From positions 1 to 57,586 of the forward strand of contig NZ_AVFK01000040.1 in assembly GCF_000936425.1 (NCBI RefSeq): a stretch of 57,586 nucleotides of DNA, given 5' to 3'. Under the pieces are notes generated by a model. That model ran no database searches, had not been told where the DNA came from, and saw nothing but the letters and a program-made list of their open reading frames with translations. Every line of letters begins with the position of its first letter. The stretch's first letter is position 1. Origin of the DNA: Skermanella aerolata KACC 11604 (GTDB lineage Bacteria; Pseudomonadota; Alphaproteobacteria; Azospirillales; Azospirillaceae). This document shows, piece by piece, positions 45,727 through 52,244 of this stretch. The position numbers and the translations under genes are program-made.

Positions 45727-45757
45727 AAAATGGGCGGCTTCGGCCGCCCATTTTTGT
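45727..45757 (+). terminator. Rho-independent terminator after the cold-shock gene
   Basis: A 12-base perfect stem AAAATGGGCGGC/GCCGCCCATTTT with the very stable TTCG tetraloop closed by C-G is followed by TG. The T run lies in the stem and just after it, so it could also work for the minus-strand TetR gene that ends at 45783. Confidence 0.92.
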
Positions 45758-45782
45758 TGGCGTCGCCCTTGGGACCGCCCGG

Positions 45783-46421
45783 TCAGGAAACGGTAACAGG
45801 CGCCTCGAACCCGGCGACCGCGAACCCGACTATCCGGGCGATCAGCGCCTCGGTATCGGTAAGGTCGCAAATGCCGCCCGAAATGGCGTCGAGCCGCCGC
45901 AGGTCGGTGATGGTGTAGTGCATCAGCGCTAGCGTAAAATGCAGCCGCCAGAAGATTTCCGGCCGGGGAAGGCCGGACTGGGTCCGGGCGAGCGAGTCGG
46001 CGAAGGGATGGAGGTGGCCCACCTCCCTGTCCATCAGGTTCCGCATTTCGGGCGTGCCGTCGGTGCGGACCCGCCCCATGAACTGAATGAAGACCGATTG
46101 TCCGCTGCCCGGCTGCTGCGTCCAGCGGATCGGCGGACAGACCAGTGCGTGGATGATCTCGCAGAGAGGCGCCGGTTCATCGCCGGCCCGCGCCTCCGCC
46201 TCGCGCAGGAGGTTCAGCCGCTCGCGGTTGAGATCGACGGCCCGACGCCTGAACACGGCCAGGAGCAACGCGTCCTTGGAGCCGAAATGATAGTTGACCG
46301 CCGCCAGGTTGACGCCCGCTTCCGCCGTGATCTCGCGCAGCGAGACGCTGGAAAAGCTCCGCTTTGCGAAAAGGCGCTCCGCAGTATCGAGGATGATTTC
46401 CTTGGTGTCCGGCCGGCGCAT
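45783..46421 (-). CDS. TetR-family transcriptional regulator
   Basis: Repressor-type regulator of 212 residues from the ATG at 46421; a TTG at 46451 also lies in frame but falls inside the operator. The N-terminal helix-turn-helix is SLREITAEAGVNLAAVNYHF (about residues 31-50), preceded by ILDTAERLFAKRSF. The C-terminal ligand domain has QFMGRVRTDGTPEMRNLM and resembles the PsrA-like TetR group, whose members sense acyl compounds. Its promoter region carries a palindrome (46437-46469), and a copy of one arm recurs at 50483-50492, so it probably controls itself and a second site about 4 kb away. Confidence 0.9.
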   Translation of the reverse strand: MRRPDTKEIILDTAERLFAKRSFSSVSLREITAEAGVNLAAVNYHFGSKDALLLAVFRRRAVDLNRERLNLLREAEARAGDEPAPLCEIIHALVCPPIRWTQQPGSGQSVFIQFMGRVRTDGTPEMRNLMDREVGHLHPFADSLARTQSGLPRPEIFWRLHFTLALMHYTITDLRRLDAISGGICDLTDTEALIARIVGFAVAGFEAPVTVS

Positions 46422-46436
46422 GGGTTCGTTCCGATC

Positions 46437-46469
46437 CAAACGTATGGTCAAGTTTAATTCATACGTTTG
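46437..46469. promoter_or_regulatory. Palindromic operator at the TetR promoter
   Basis: A perfect 10-base inverted repeat CAAACGTATG-N13-CATACGTTTG lies 15 bases upstream of the TetR start. On the minus strand the right arm falls in the spacer of a promoter-like pair TTGATT (46480-46475) and TAAACT (46457-46452), 17 bases apart. Binding there would block its own transcription. Confidence 0.7.
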
Positions 46470-46554
46470 CTTGAATCAATGCGGGGGTGGTAAGAGGCTT
46501 GAGACCGATGTTGCGTCCGTGTAGTGGCATCAAGATCGGCAGCGAAAACGCCCA

Positions 46555-46582
46555 TTGAAATTTATACCAAAAAAAGTATATT
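46555..46582 (+). promoter_or_regulatory. Promoter of the HigBA-type operon
   Basis: TTGAAA (46555-46560) and TATATT (46577-46582) are 16 bases apart and each match the sigma-70 consensus in five of six positions. An inverted repeat TATAC-N8-GTATA (46563-46580) overlaps the -10 box and is a likely site for the antitoxin. The ATG at 46588 is only six bases after the -10, so the mRNA would begin at or just before the start codon. Confidence 0.7.
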
Positions 46583-46587
46583 CGACA

Positions 46588-46917
46588 ATGAAATGGTCTG
46601 TTGAACTCACCGATGCGGCACTGGTCGAGATCGCTGCCTTGCCTGCTGACATGAAGGCGAAATTCCTTCATGTCGGACGGATGTTGGAGGAACTCGGTCC
46701 CCAGAATGTCGGCATGCCGCATGTTAGGCATCTTGAGGGCGATCTTTGGGAAATGCGCCTTTCGGGTCGCGACGGCATAACTCGAGCAATCTATTTTTCG
46801 ATTAGAAATAGAAGGTTGATAGTAGTCCGGATGTTCGTGAAAAAATCTCAGCGGACGCCTCGGCGGGAAATCGATTTGGCGCATACTCGGATGAGGGAAT
46901 GGAAAATTGACAACTAA
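46588..46917 (+). CDS. higB: HigB-type toxin (RelE superfamily, Gp49-like)
   Basis: Predicted ribosome-dependent mRNA interferase of 109 residues. It has the Gp49-like layout: helix LTDAALVEIAALPADMKAKF, then PHVRHLEGDLWEMRL, RAIYFSIRNRRLIVVRMF and the basic motif KKSQRTPRREIDLAHTR. In this family the basic and aromatic residues of the C-terminal sheet cleave mRNA. The toxin gene comes first and overlaps the antitoxin gene by 11 bases, the order typical of HigBA. The base composition is lower in GC than the neighbourhood, consistent with horizontal transfer. Confidence 0.9.
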   Translation: MKWSVELTDAALVEIAALPADMKAKFLHVGRMLEELGPQNVGMPHVRHLEGDLWEMRLSGRDGITRAIYFSIRNRRLIVVRMFVKKSQRTPRREIDLAHTRMREWKIDN

Positions 46918-47191
46918 GCTCAGCGATTTCAAAGCGGTCTTGCTGGCTGATCCTGATGTTCGCGCCATTTACGACGAATTGGCGCCCGAATACGAGATTG
47001 CGCGGGCTGTTATCAAGGCGCGGATCGCTGCGGGCCTAACCCAGGAACAACTGGCGCAACGTATGGGTACAACGCAGCCTGTAATTGCCCGCCTGGAAAG
47101 CGGTCGCGCCAAGCCATCCATGAGCACCCTCTTGAGAGTGGCCAAAGCTACTGGAACCCGCCCCCGGTTCGAACTGGAGCCTGCCGCCTGA
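46907..47191 (+). CDS. higA: HigA-type antitoxin (XRE family)
   Basis: DNA-binding antitoxin of 94 residues that starts at a TTG overlapping the toxin's end, with GAGGGAA upstream. The helix-turn-helix is in the C-terminal half: GLTQEQLAQRMGTTQPVIAR then LESGRAKPSMSTLLRVAKAT. The N-terminal part should wrap the toxin. It probably represses its own promoter through the palindrome at 46563-46580. Confidence 0.92.
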   Translation: MTTKLSDFKAVLLADPDVRAIYDELAPEYEIARAVIKARIAAGLTQEQLAQRMGTTQPVIARLESGRAKPSMSTLLRVAKATGTRPRFELEPAA

Positions 47192-47326
47192 CCGGGGCGC
47201 TACCCCTTTGCCGATAAACAGACTTTCAGTCTTGTGCCGAGTGGGAGTAAAACCCGGTCTGGATGGTTGACGGTAGCGGACCGCATCCATGCGGCTCGAC
47301 CCGTTCGGGAGGATCGGCTTCTGCAG

Positions 47327-49009
47327 ATGATATGGCGATGGCTCAAGGTGGCGACACTGGGCGCCGCGCTGGTGCTGACTGGTGCTCCGACGCTGGAGCG
47401 GATGCATCTCGACACCGGCCGCTTCGGCGCCGGCCACCTTGAAATTACGATGGACGTCCAGGAGGCGGAGGCGCGCTCACGGTCGTCCGGCGGCTATTCG
47501 CGCCCGAGCGGCGGCGTGTCGCGCACACCGTCGTTCGGTTCCGGCAGCACGTCCCGCAGCAGGACGCCGTCGACCAGCGGAGGCTATGCGCGGCCGTCCT
47601 CGCCGGGCGGCAGTTCCTTCAATTACGGCTCCCAGTCTTCTGGCGACAGGTCCCTGTCGCGCCAGTCCGGTGGAGACGCGCTCGGCCGCTACCGCGCCCA
47701 GCAGGAGCAGCAGCGCCAGCCGCCCGTGGCGGCACCGGCGCCTACTTCGCCGGGCTATTCACCGGGCTACGACTATGGCGGATCGCGGCGGAGCGGCGGT
47801 TGGGGCTGGGGCTCCGGCAGCGGCTCGACCTATGGTAATCGCGGCTATGCCGACCGGGGCTTCAGCGGCTGGAGCGGCAGCCGGGGCTGGAGCGTGCCGT
47901 CCTACGCCTACCGTTCCGCGCCGCGATTCGGGATCTGGGACGGGCTGTTCCTGTGGTTCCTGCTGGACAACCTGACCCGGCCCGGCTACGGCGACTTCTT
48001 CCATCACCATCAGAACGATCCCGGCTATCAGCAGTGGCGGACCGAGGCGGACCGCTTGGCCGCCGACAACGCCGACCTGCGCCAGAAACTCGCGGCGCTC
48101 GACGGCAAGCTGGCCGAGGAGAAGGACCAGCCGCGCGATCCCGAATACCTGCCGCCCGACACCCCGCGCGAAGTCGCTGTTGCCGACGGGACGGAGGCCG
48201 ACGCGGACGCCGGTAGTGGGTTCGGCGAGTTCGGCATCGTCGCCGTCATCCTGGTCGGCGGCGGCGTCATCTTCCTGATCTGGCTGTGGAACAAGCAACG
48301 GGGCGCACGGCCCGCCCGTTCCGGAGAAGGTAACGGTTCCATGAGTTCTCTGAAGACAGCAGGCAACATCCTCCGCCAGAAGCTTTCAGGCGAGACCTAT
48401 ACACCCTCCCTGTTCCGCGTCGGCATGACGCTGACGCTGGACCCGACGCCGTTCATCCTGGCGGCGGGCAGCACCAAGGTCCAGGAGCCGACCGACGTTT
48501 CGGCCGGCGGCATGCTGGTCAGCGTCGCCATGGTCTCGACCGTGAGCGACGGCGCCGCGACGCTCCACCGGCTCTACCTGCCGGAAGAGAAAGGCTTCTT
48601 CCAGATCCACCTGAACACGGCGGGGCAGCCGGACGAATGCCGCTTCTTCTCGCTGGTGGACGAGGTTCATCCCGGCAGCGAGGACGAATGGGCCTTCTGG
48701 CTCGACCCCGCCGAGGGCATGATCGGCTGGCCCGAGTTCCAGACCAAGGACGGCAAGGTCTATCCGCGCCTGTGGACGCCGGGGGCGTCGCGGGTCCCGC
48801 CGCGCACGCTCTATGAGAACGGCACCGACGTCAAGGGCATGACGGTCCGCACGCTCAGCACCATGCTCTACGCCGCACCGACCGGAGCCGCCGACCCGGC
48901 GCCGGCCACGGAATACGTGATGGTGTCGGCCATCGAGCAGGGAGGGCAGGCGTGGGTGGAAGTCCGTGCCGGCATCGACGTCAATCCGGCCGCACTCTCC
49001 CTTGCCTGA
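47327..49009 (+). CDS. Membrane-anchored DUF2491 (YjfK-like) protein with low-complexity N-terminus
   Basis: Fusion protein of 560 residues from the ATG at 47327 (GGGAGG lies 14 bases upstream; the frame is open to 47234). An N-terminal hydrophobic segment (WLKVATLGAALVLTGAP) precedes about 170 residues rich in S, G, R, Y and Q, then FLWFLLDNLTRPGYGDFF and a short coiled coil. A membrane span FGIVAVILVGGGVIFLIWLW is near residue 310. The last 222 residues are a complete DUF2491 domain, the size of E. coli YjfK. This domain begins at an internal ATG (48341) with GGAGAAGG ten bases upstream, so a separate YjfK-like protein could also be made. It is followed by DUF350 and PspA genes. Confidence 0.85.
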   Translation: MIWRWLKVATLGAALVLTGAPTLERMHLDTGRFGAGHLEITMDVQEAEARSRSSGGYSRPSGGVSRTPSFGSGSTSRSRTPSTSGGYARPSSPGGSSFNYGSQSSGDRSLSRQSGGDALGRYRAQQEQQRQPPVAAPAPTSPGYSPGYDYGGSRRSGGWGWGSGSGSTYGNRGYADRGFSGWSGSRGWSVPSYAYRSAPRFGIWDGLFLWFLLDNLTRPGYGDFFHHHQNDPGYQQWRTEADRLAADNADLRQKLAALDGKLAEEKDQPRDPEYLPPDTPREVAVADGTEADADAGSGFGEFGIVAVILVGGGVIFLIWLWNKQRGARPARSGEGNGSMSSLKTAGNILRQKLSGETYTPSLFRVGMTLTLDPTPFILAAGSTKVQEPTDVSAGGMLVSVAMVSTVSDGAATLHRLYLPEEKGFFQIHLNTAGQPDECRFFSLVDEVHPGSEDEWAFWLDPAEGMIGWPEFQTKDGKVYPRLWTPGASRVPPRTLYENGTDVKGMTVRTLSTMLYAAPTGAADPAPATEYVMVSAIEQGGQAWVEVRAGIDVNPAALSLA

Positions 49010-49062
49010 CCCGGCCCTCGCCTGACCCGGCCCTCGCCTGACCCGGCCCTCGCCTGACCCGA
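49005..49062 (+). repeat. 16-base tandem repeat at the end of the DUF2491 gene
   Basis: CCTGACCCGGCCCTCG occurs three times without change (49005-49020, 49021-49036, 49037-49052) and then as a ten-base partial copy. The TGA in the first copy is the stop codon of the DUF2491 gene. The repeat probably arose by slippage and lies in the spacer before DUF350. Confidence 0.95.
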
Positions 49063-49126
49063 CAGAAATCGATCCGACCGGCCGCGCTCCAGCCGGCAAG
49101 CAACCAACAAGAAGCCAGGACCTACC

Positions 49127-49552
49127 ATGGAAAGTAACTTCGGCCTCGTTCTCAGCGGTCTCGGTCAGGGGCTCCCCGTCCTGCTGCTGCATTTCGTGGT
49201 GACCCTGCTGCTGCTGGCCCTGGGTGTCTTCTGCTACACGCGGATCACGCCGTTCCACGAGGAGCAACTGGTGCGGGGCGGCAATATCGCGGCCGGCATC
49301 GTGCTGAGCGGCACCATCGTCGCCCTCGCCATTCCGCTCGGCGCAACGCTGGCGACCAGCATCTTCGTGCTGGACATCGTGATCTGGGGAATCATCGCCC
49401 TGGTCCTCCAATTGGCGGCCTTCGGCATCGCGACGCTGATGTTCCGCGACATCCGGCCGATGATCGAAGGCGGCAACGTCGCGGCGGCCCTGACCCTCTC
49501 CGGAATTCAGATCGCGATCGGCCTGCTGAACGCTGGCGCAATGGCCGGATGA
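49127..49552 (+). CDS. DUF350 (YjfL-like) membrane protein
   Basis: Integral-membrane protein of 141 residues with four spans arranged as two similar halves, as in E. coli YjfL. The repeated pattern is a hydrophobic helix followed by N-(I/V)-A-A-(G/A)-(I/L)-x-L-S-G (GGNIAAGIVLSG and GGNVAAALTLSG). Its biochemical role is unknown; the family travels with PspA-like and DUF2491 genes. It sits 117 bases after the DUF2491 gene and 55 bases before the PspA gene in the same operon. Confidence 0.92.
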   Translation: MESNFGLVLSGLGQGLPVLLLHFVVTLLLLALGVFCYTRITPFHEEQLVRGGNIAAGIVLSGTIVALAIPLGATLATSIFVLDIVIWGIIALVLQLAAFGIATLMFRDIRPMIEGGNVAAALTLSGIQIAIGLLNAGAMAG

Positions 49553-49607
49553 TCCCCATGTCCGCATCGACCCTTTCCACATCACTGTTCTGGGCAAGGA
49601 GCCTGAG

Positions 49608-50378
49608 ATGATCTCGTTCATTCGCAACCTCGTCGGCGTCAAGACCGACCGCGCCGTTCAGGCCAGTGTCGAAGCCCTGGTGCGCTGGGACCCACAGGCC
49701 GCGACCGAGGCGGAACTCCGCACCATGGAGCAGCACCTGGACGATCTGGGCCTTCAGGTCGCCCAGGCCCGCGCCACCTACGAGCGCGAGAAGAAGGAAG
49801 CGGAAGCGATCAACGCGCTGTCCCGCCAGCGCCTCGCCGCCGCCGAGCAGATCGAGCGCCAGAGCGCCTCCGAAACCGATCCCAACCGCAAGGCGGCGCT
49901 TGAGAAGAGCCTCGGCACCCTGGTCGCGATGCTGGAAGAGATGGCACCGGAGATCGAGCGCGAAGAGGCGGAAGCCAAGGACGCGCAAGACTTCGTCCAG
50001 ATGCTGGAGCAGACTTATGCCGACGCCGGCGCCAAGCTGAAGCGCGCCCGATCCGACCTGGAGCGTGCCCAGCGCGACATGAGCCGCGCCCAGCAGCAGC
50101 GCGACGCGGCCGAACGCCGCGCGGAAGCCGCCCGTCAATCCGCCGGGCTGGCGAGTGCCACCAGCGGCCTCAGCGTCGCCCTCAAGTCGATGCAGGATGC
50201 GGCGGCCCGCGATCTGGCGTCGGCGGACGCCGCATCGGCCAAGGCCCGCCTTCTGAAGCCGACCAAGCCGGAAGAGGACGATCCGAACATCGCCGAGGCG
50301 CTGCGCCTCGCGTCGGGCAAGGGAGCGGCGCCGACCAACCTGTCGGACCGTCTGGCTGCGATCCGCGGCCGTCAGTAG
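49608..50378 (+). CDS. PspA/IM30-family (YjfJ-like) protein
   Basis: Membrane-associated stress protein of 256 residues, almost wholly alpha-helical. The amphipathic N-terminal helix (MISFIRNLVGVKTDRAVQAS) should bind the membrane, and residues about 30-190 form a long coiled coil rich in E, A, R and Q (for example EKKEAEAINALSRQ). The C-terminus is an acidic and alanine-rich tail. PspA/IM30 proteins belong to the ESCRT-III superfamily and repair or remodel membranes. The neighbouring DUF350 and DUF2491 genes match the E. coli yjfIJKL group rather than the classical psp operon, and no pspF, pspB or pspC gene is present. Confidence 0.9.
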   Translation: MISFIRNLVGVKTDRAVQASVEALVRWDPQAATEAELRTMEQHLDDLGLQVAQARATYEREKKEAEAINALSRQRLAAAEQIERQSASETDPNRKAALEKSLGTLVAMLEEMAPEIEREEAEAKDAQDFVQMLEQTYADAGAKLKRARSDLERAQRDMSRAQQQRDAAERRAEAARQSAGLASATSGLSVALKSMQDAAARDLASADAASAKARLLKPTKPEEDDPNIAEALRLASGKGAAPTNLSDRLAAIRGRQ

Positions 50379-50394
50379 GAACGACGTCCGGAAG

Positions 50395-50449
50395 CCGGCG
50401 GGCGCCGTTCCGCCGGTCTTCTCGGAGCCGGCGGGGGCCGTCCCGCCGG
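50395..50449 (+). repeat. Two tandem GC-rich hairpins after the PspA gene
   Basis: CCGGCGG/CCGCCGG (50395-50416) and CCGGCGGG/CCCGCCGG (50428-50449) form two similar hairpins at a 33-base period. The flanking bases (AGCCGGCGGG and CCGCCGGTCT) are also repeated. They start 17 bases after the stop codon and may protect or end the operon mRNA. A weaker third hairpin, GAACG/CGTTC with three T following, is just downstream. Confidence 0.7.
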
Positions 50450-50476
50450 TCTCTGGAACGGCACGTTCTTTCCTGA

Positions 50477-50504
50477 TTGACTCATACGTTTGTTTGAATA
50501 TACA
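50477..50504 (+). promoter_or_regulatory. Promoter with a second TetR operator half
   Basis: TTGACT (50477-50482) and TATACA (50499-50504), 16 bases apart, make one of the best promoter matches in the window. The spacer contains CATACGTTTG and continues TTTGAAT, matching 17 of 18 bases of the right arm region at the TetR promoter (46458-46475). No plus-strand protein gene lies in the next 800 bases, so the product may be an RNA. Confidence 0.6.
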
Positions 50505-50595
50505 GTCCGGCCAAGCTCGTTAACCAGAGCAGCGACAAGAACAAGGTTCCCTTGGGGGGTACGCGTACAGATGCCGGTTTCCACCGGCGTCTCCG

Positions 50596-50640
50596 TTACC
50601 GTCGGTCCGGCGATTGAAACTAGGACCGGTCCGACGGTAA
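50596..50640. other. 15-base inverted repeat (possible RNA structure)
   Basis: TTACCGTCGGTCCGG and CCGGTCCGACGGTAA pair over 15 positions with one mismatch around a 15-base loop. It is followed on the plus strand by a weaker hairpin GCGGAA/TTCCGC and TTTT (50642-50678). It lies about 90 bases downstream of the promoter at 50477-50504 and directly after the end of the minus-strand gene. It could be part of a small RNA or a terminator for the minus-strand gene. Confidence 0.6.
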
Positions 50641-50676
50641 TGCGGAAGTTTAGATCCCTGCCTTCCTATTCCGCTT

Positions 50677-51204
50677 TTACATCCTTTCCGGTACCGCTGC
50701 GCGGTCGCTGAGCGACACGCTACGCATGACCTTTTCGACATCGCCCAGCAACCCATCGCAAGGTGGAACCGGTCCGGTGAAGACCATGAAATGGGCGCTG
50801 CGCGTGTCGCTCGCCATGAAGACGGCAATCGCGCGCTCATCGGCGCCGGAATCGACTACGGCCGAGGCATGCCGCCCGATCGAACCGTCCAGCGTGGGCA
50901 TCTGGGCTGGAGGGTGTTCGCGCAGGACGCGGAGCGCGCCCTTGACCGAATTCCAGGTCTGCTGGAAGAACGGCACCGGCCGTTCGCTTCCCAATGGACG
51001 CGGCGCCAGCACCGACAGGCTGCACTCGTCGGCGCGGTAGACGACGTTCGGCCCTTCTTCCACCCGGCGCCATCCCGCCGGCGGCTCCAGCGTCAGGCCG
51101 TTGGCCTTTTCAGCGGCCATCGATGCGGAGGCGGAGAGCATCAGCGCCGCGCCGGTGAAGCCGAGCGCCAGACGCTTCAACGCGGTGTCTTTTCGTATCG
51201 TCAT
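50677..51204 (-). CDS. Secreted protein of unknown function
   Basis: I do not recognise the family. From the ATG at 51204 the product has 175 residues with a signal peptide (LKRLALGFTGAALMLSASASM, cleaved after SMAA; quoted whole in positions 9-29). The mature part begins with NGLTLEPPAGWRRVEEG, a pattern found in PsbP-like and other small periplasmic proteins, and has two cysteines (DECSLSV and VPPCDGLL) that could form a disulfide. The frame is open upstream to 51474 but overlaps the divergent gene at 51329 there. It stands alone. Confidence 0.72.
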   Translation of the reverse strand: MTIRKDTALKRLALGFTGAALMLSASASMAAEKANGLTLEPPAGWRRVEEGPNVVYRADECSLSVLAPRPLGSERPVPFFQQTWNSVKGALRVLREHPPAQMPTLDGSIGRHASAVVDSGADERAIAVFMASDTRSAHFMVFTGPVPPCDGLLGDVEKVMRSVSLSDRAAVPERM

Positions 51205-51328
51205 CGATGCTCGTCCCATCCGCCGCAATGGTTGAATAAATTCTGGCATTGCGCATGATAGCGTGTTCCTGAACGGGCGGGGAACACACTTTCCGAAACG
51301 GACCGAGCCGAGCGCTGTTGGAGGTGTC

Positions 51329-51673
51329 ATGTCCCTAACGGCCAGGAAAACCGCCATGAGCAACAGCGACCGCGAAGCGCAGGAGCAGCGCAACAACCCC
51401 GTCGGCCAGCGGCCGCAGGATATCCGCAGCCGCACCGATGTCATAATGGAGCGCGACGCGCACCACCTCGACAATCAGCATGGAGAATCGGCATCGGTCC
51501 AGGGCTTGAGCCCCGAACCAGACGAGGCCATCCGGACAGGCAAGGAAGAGCGGATGGAGAAGGGCGCCTCACCGACCCTGGACGCCGACGGCAAGCCGTA
51601 CGGCCATGACGAGGACCCGGACGGCACCGGTACCAAGGCCGGTACGCTCGGGGGTATCGGCGGCTTGCCGTAA
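51329..51673 (+). CDS. Small hydrophilic protein of unknown function
   Basis: Product of 114 residues, extremely polar, with no hydrophobic segment and no cysteine. It is rich in D, E, G, R and Q and ends in GTKAGTLGGIGGLP. Composition suggests an intrinsically disordered protein, perhaps a stress protein of the kind common in Rhodospirillales. GGAGG lies four bases before the ATG at 51329; a second ATG at 51356, preceded by AGGAAA, would remove nine residues. Function cannot be assigned. Confidence 0.6.
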   Translation: MSLTARKTAMSNSDREAQEQRNNPVGQRPQDIRSRTDVIMERDAHHLDNQHGESASVQGLSPEPDEAIRTGKEERMEKGASPTLDADGKPYGHDEDPDGTGTKAGTLGGIGGLP

Positions 51674-51693
51674 GCCGCGTCCTAAGCAGGAGT

Positions 51694-51732
51694 GCCGTTT
51701 CGCCGGTTCAACTCTCCGTCCGGCGGAACGGC
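51694..51732. terminator. Hairpin between convergent genes
   Basis: GCCGTTTCGCCGG and CCGGCGGAACGGC pair over 13 positions with one G-T pair around a 13-base loop. The structure starts 21 bases after the small hydrophilic gene and overlaps the last codons of the convergent response regulator gene. Confidence 0.55.
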
Positions 51733-52175
51733 GTCGGCTGATAGGTGTCGTTTTCGGGTCCCGCGATGTCGGGACCTATGAAGCCGGGCGGAACGGGTTG
51801 CTGGACCACCCCATGGTTGAGCCAGTCCAGACAGGCATCGATCGTGGACAGCAGGGTGCGTTCCGTGAACGGCTTGCGCACCAGTCCGACGACGCCGACA
51901 TCGCGGGCGATCTCCATGGTGACATGTCCGGTCACCAGCAGCGTCGGCACCTGCCAGCGATCCATGATCAGACGGGCCGCTTCCAGCCCATCGGTCCCGC
52001 CCAGTTCCACGTCCAGAAGTGCCAGATCCGGGCGATGCTCGGCCACGAGCGTCAGTGCTTCGTCGGCATTGGCCGCGATGCCGCAGACTTCATGGCCGGC
52101 GTTGGTAACGATCGTCTCCATGTCGAGAGCGACCAGCAACTGGTCTTCGGCGATGATGAGACGGACTCCGGTCAC
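51708..52175 (-). CDS. Single-domain response regulator
   Basis: Receiver-only protein of 155 residues starting at a GTG with AAGGGG upstream. The phosphorylation site is D55 in LALLDVELGGTDG, the acidic pair is E10-D11 in LIIAEDQLLV and the conserved lysine is in GLVRKPFTERTL. The 35-residue tail is proline-rich and without structure. Regulators of this type in alphaproteobacteria often work with HWE kinases, but none is nearby. It follows the AI-2E-type permease gene by 69 bases on the same strand. Confidence 0.9.
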   Translation of the reverse strand: MTGVRLIIAEDQLLVALDMETIVTNAGHEVCGIAANADEALTLVAEHRPDLALLDVELGGTDGLEAARLIMDRWQVPTLLVTGHVTMEIARDVGVVGLVRKPFTERTLLSTIDACLDWLNHGVVQQPVPPGFIGPDIAGPENDTYQPTPFRRTES

Positions 52176-52244
52176 GCCAATCCCCTTATGCAGTTTTGCG
52201 CGATCCTATGTGGTTCAACACTGAGGATTCCAGATCAGCCCCCG

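Noticed and set aside
50490-50711. 73-codon frame after the second TetR operator
   Set aside because: Its start lies inside the promoter and it runs through two hairpins and into the opposite gene; not protein-like.
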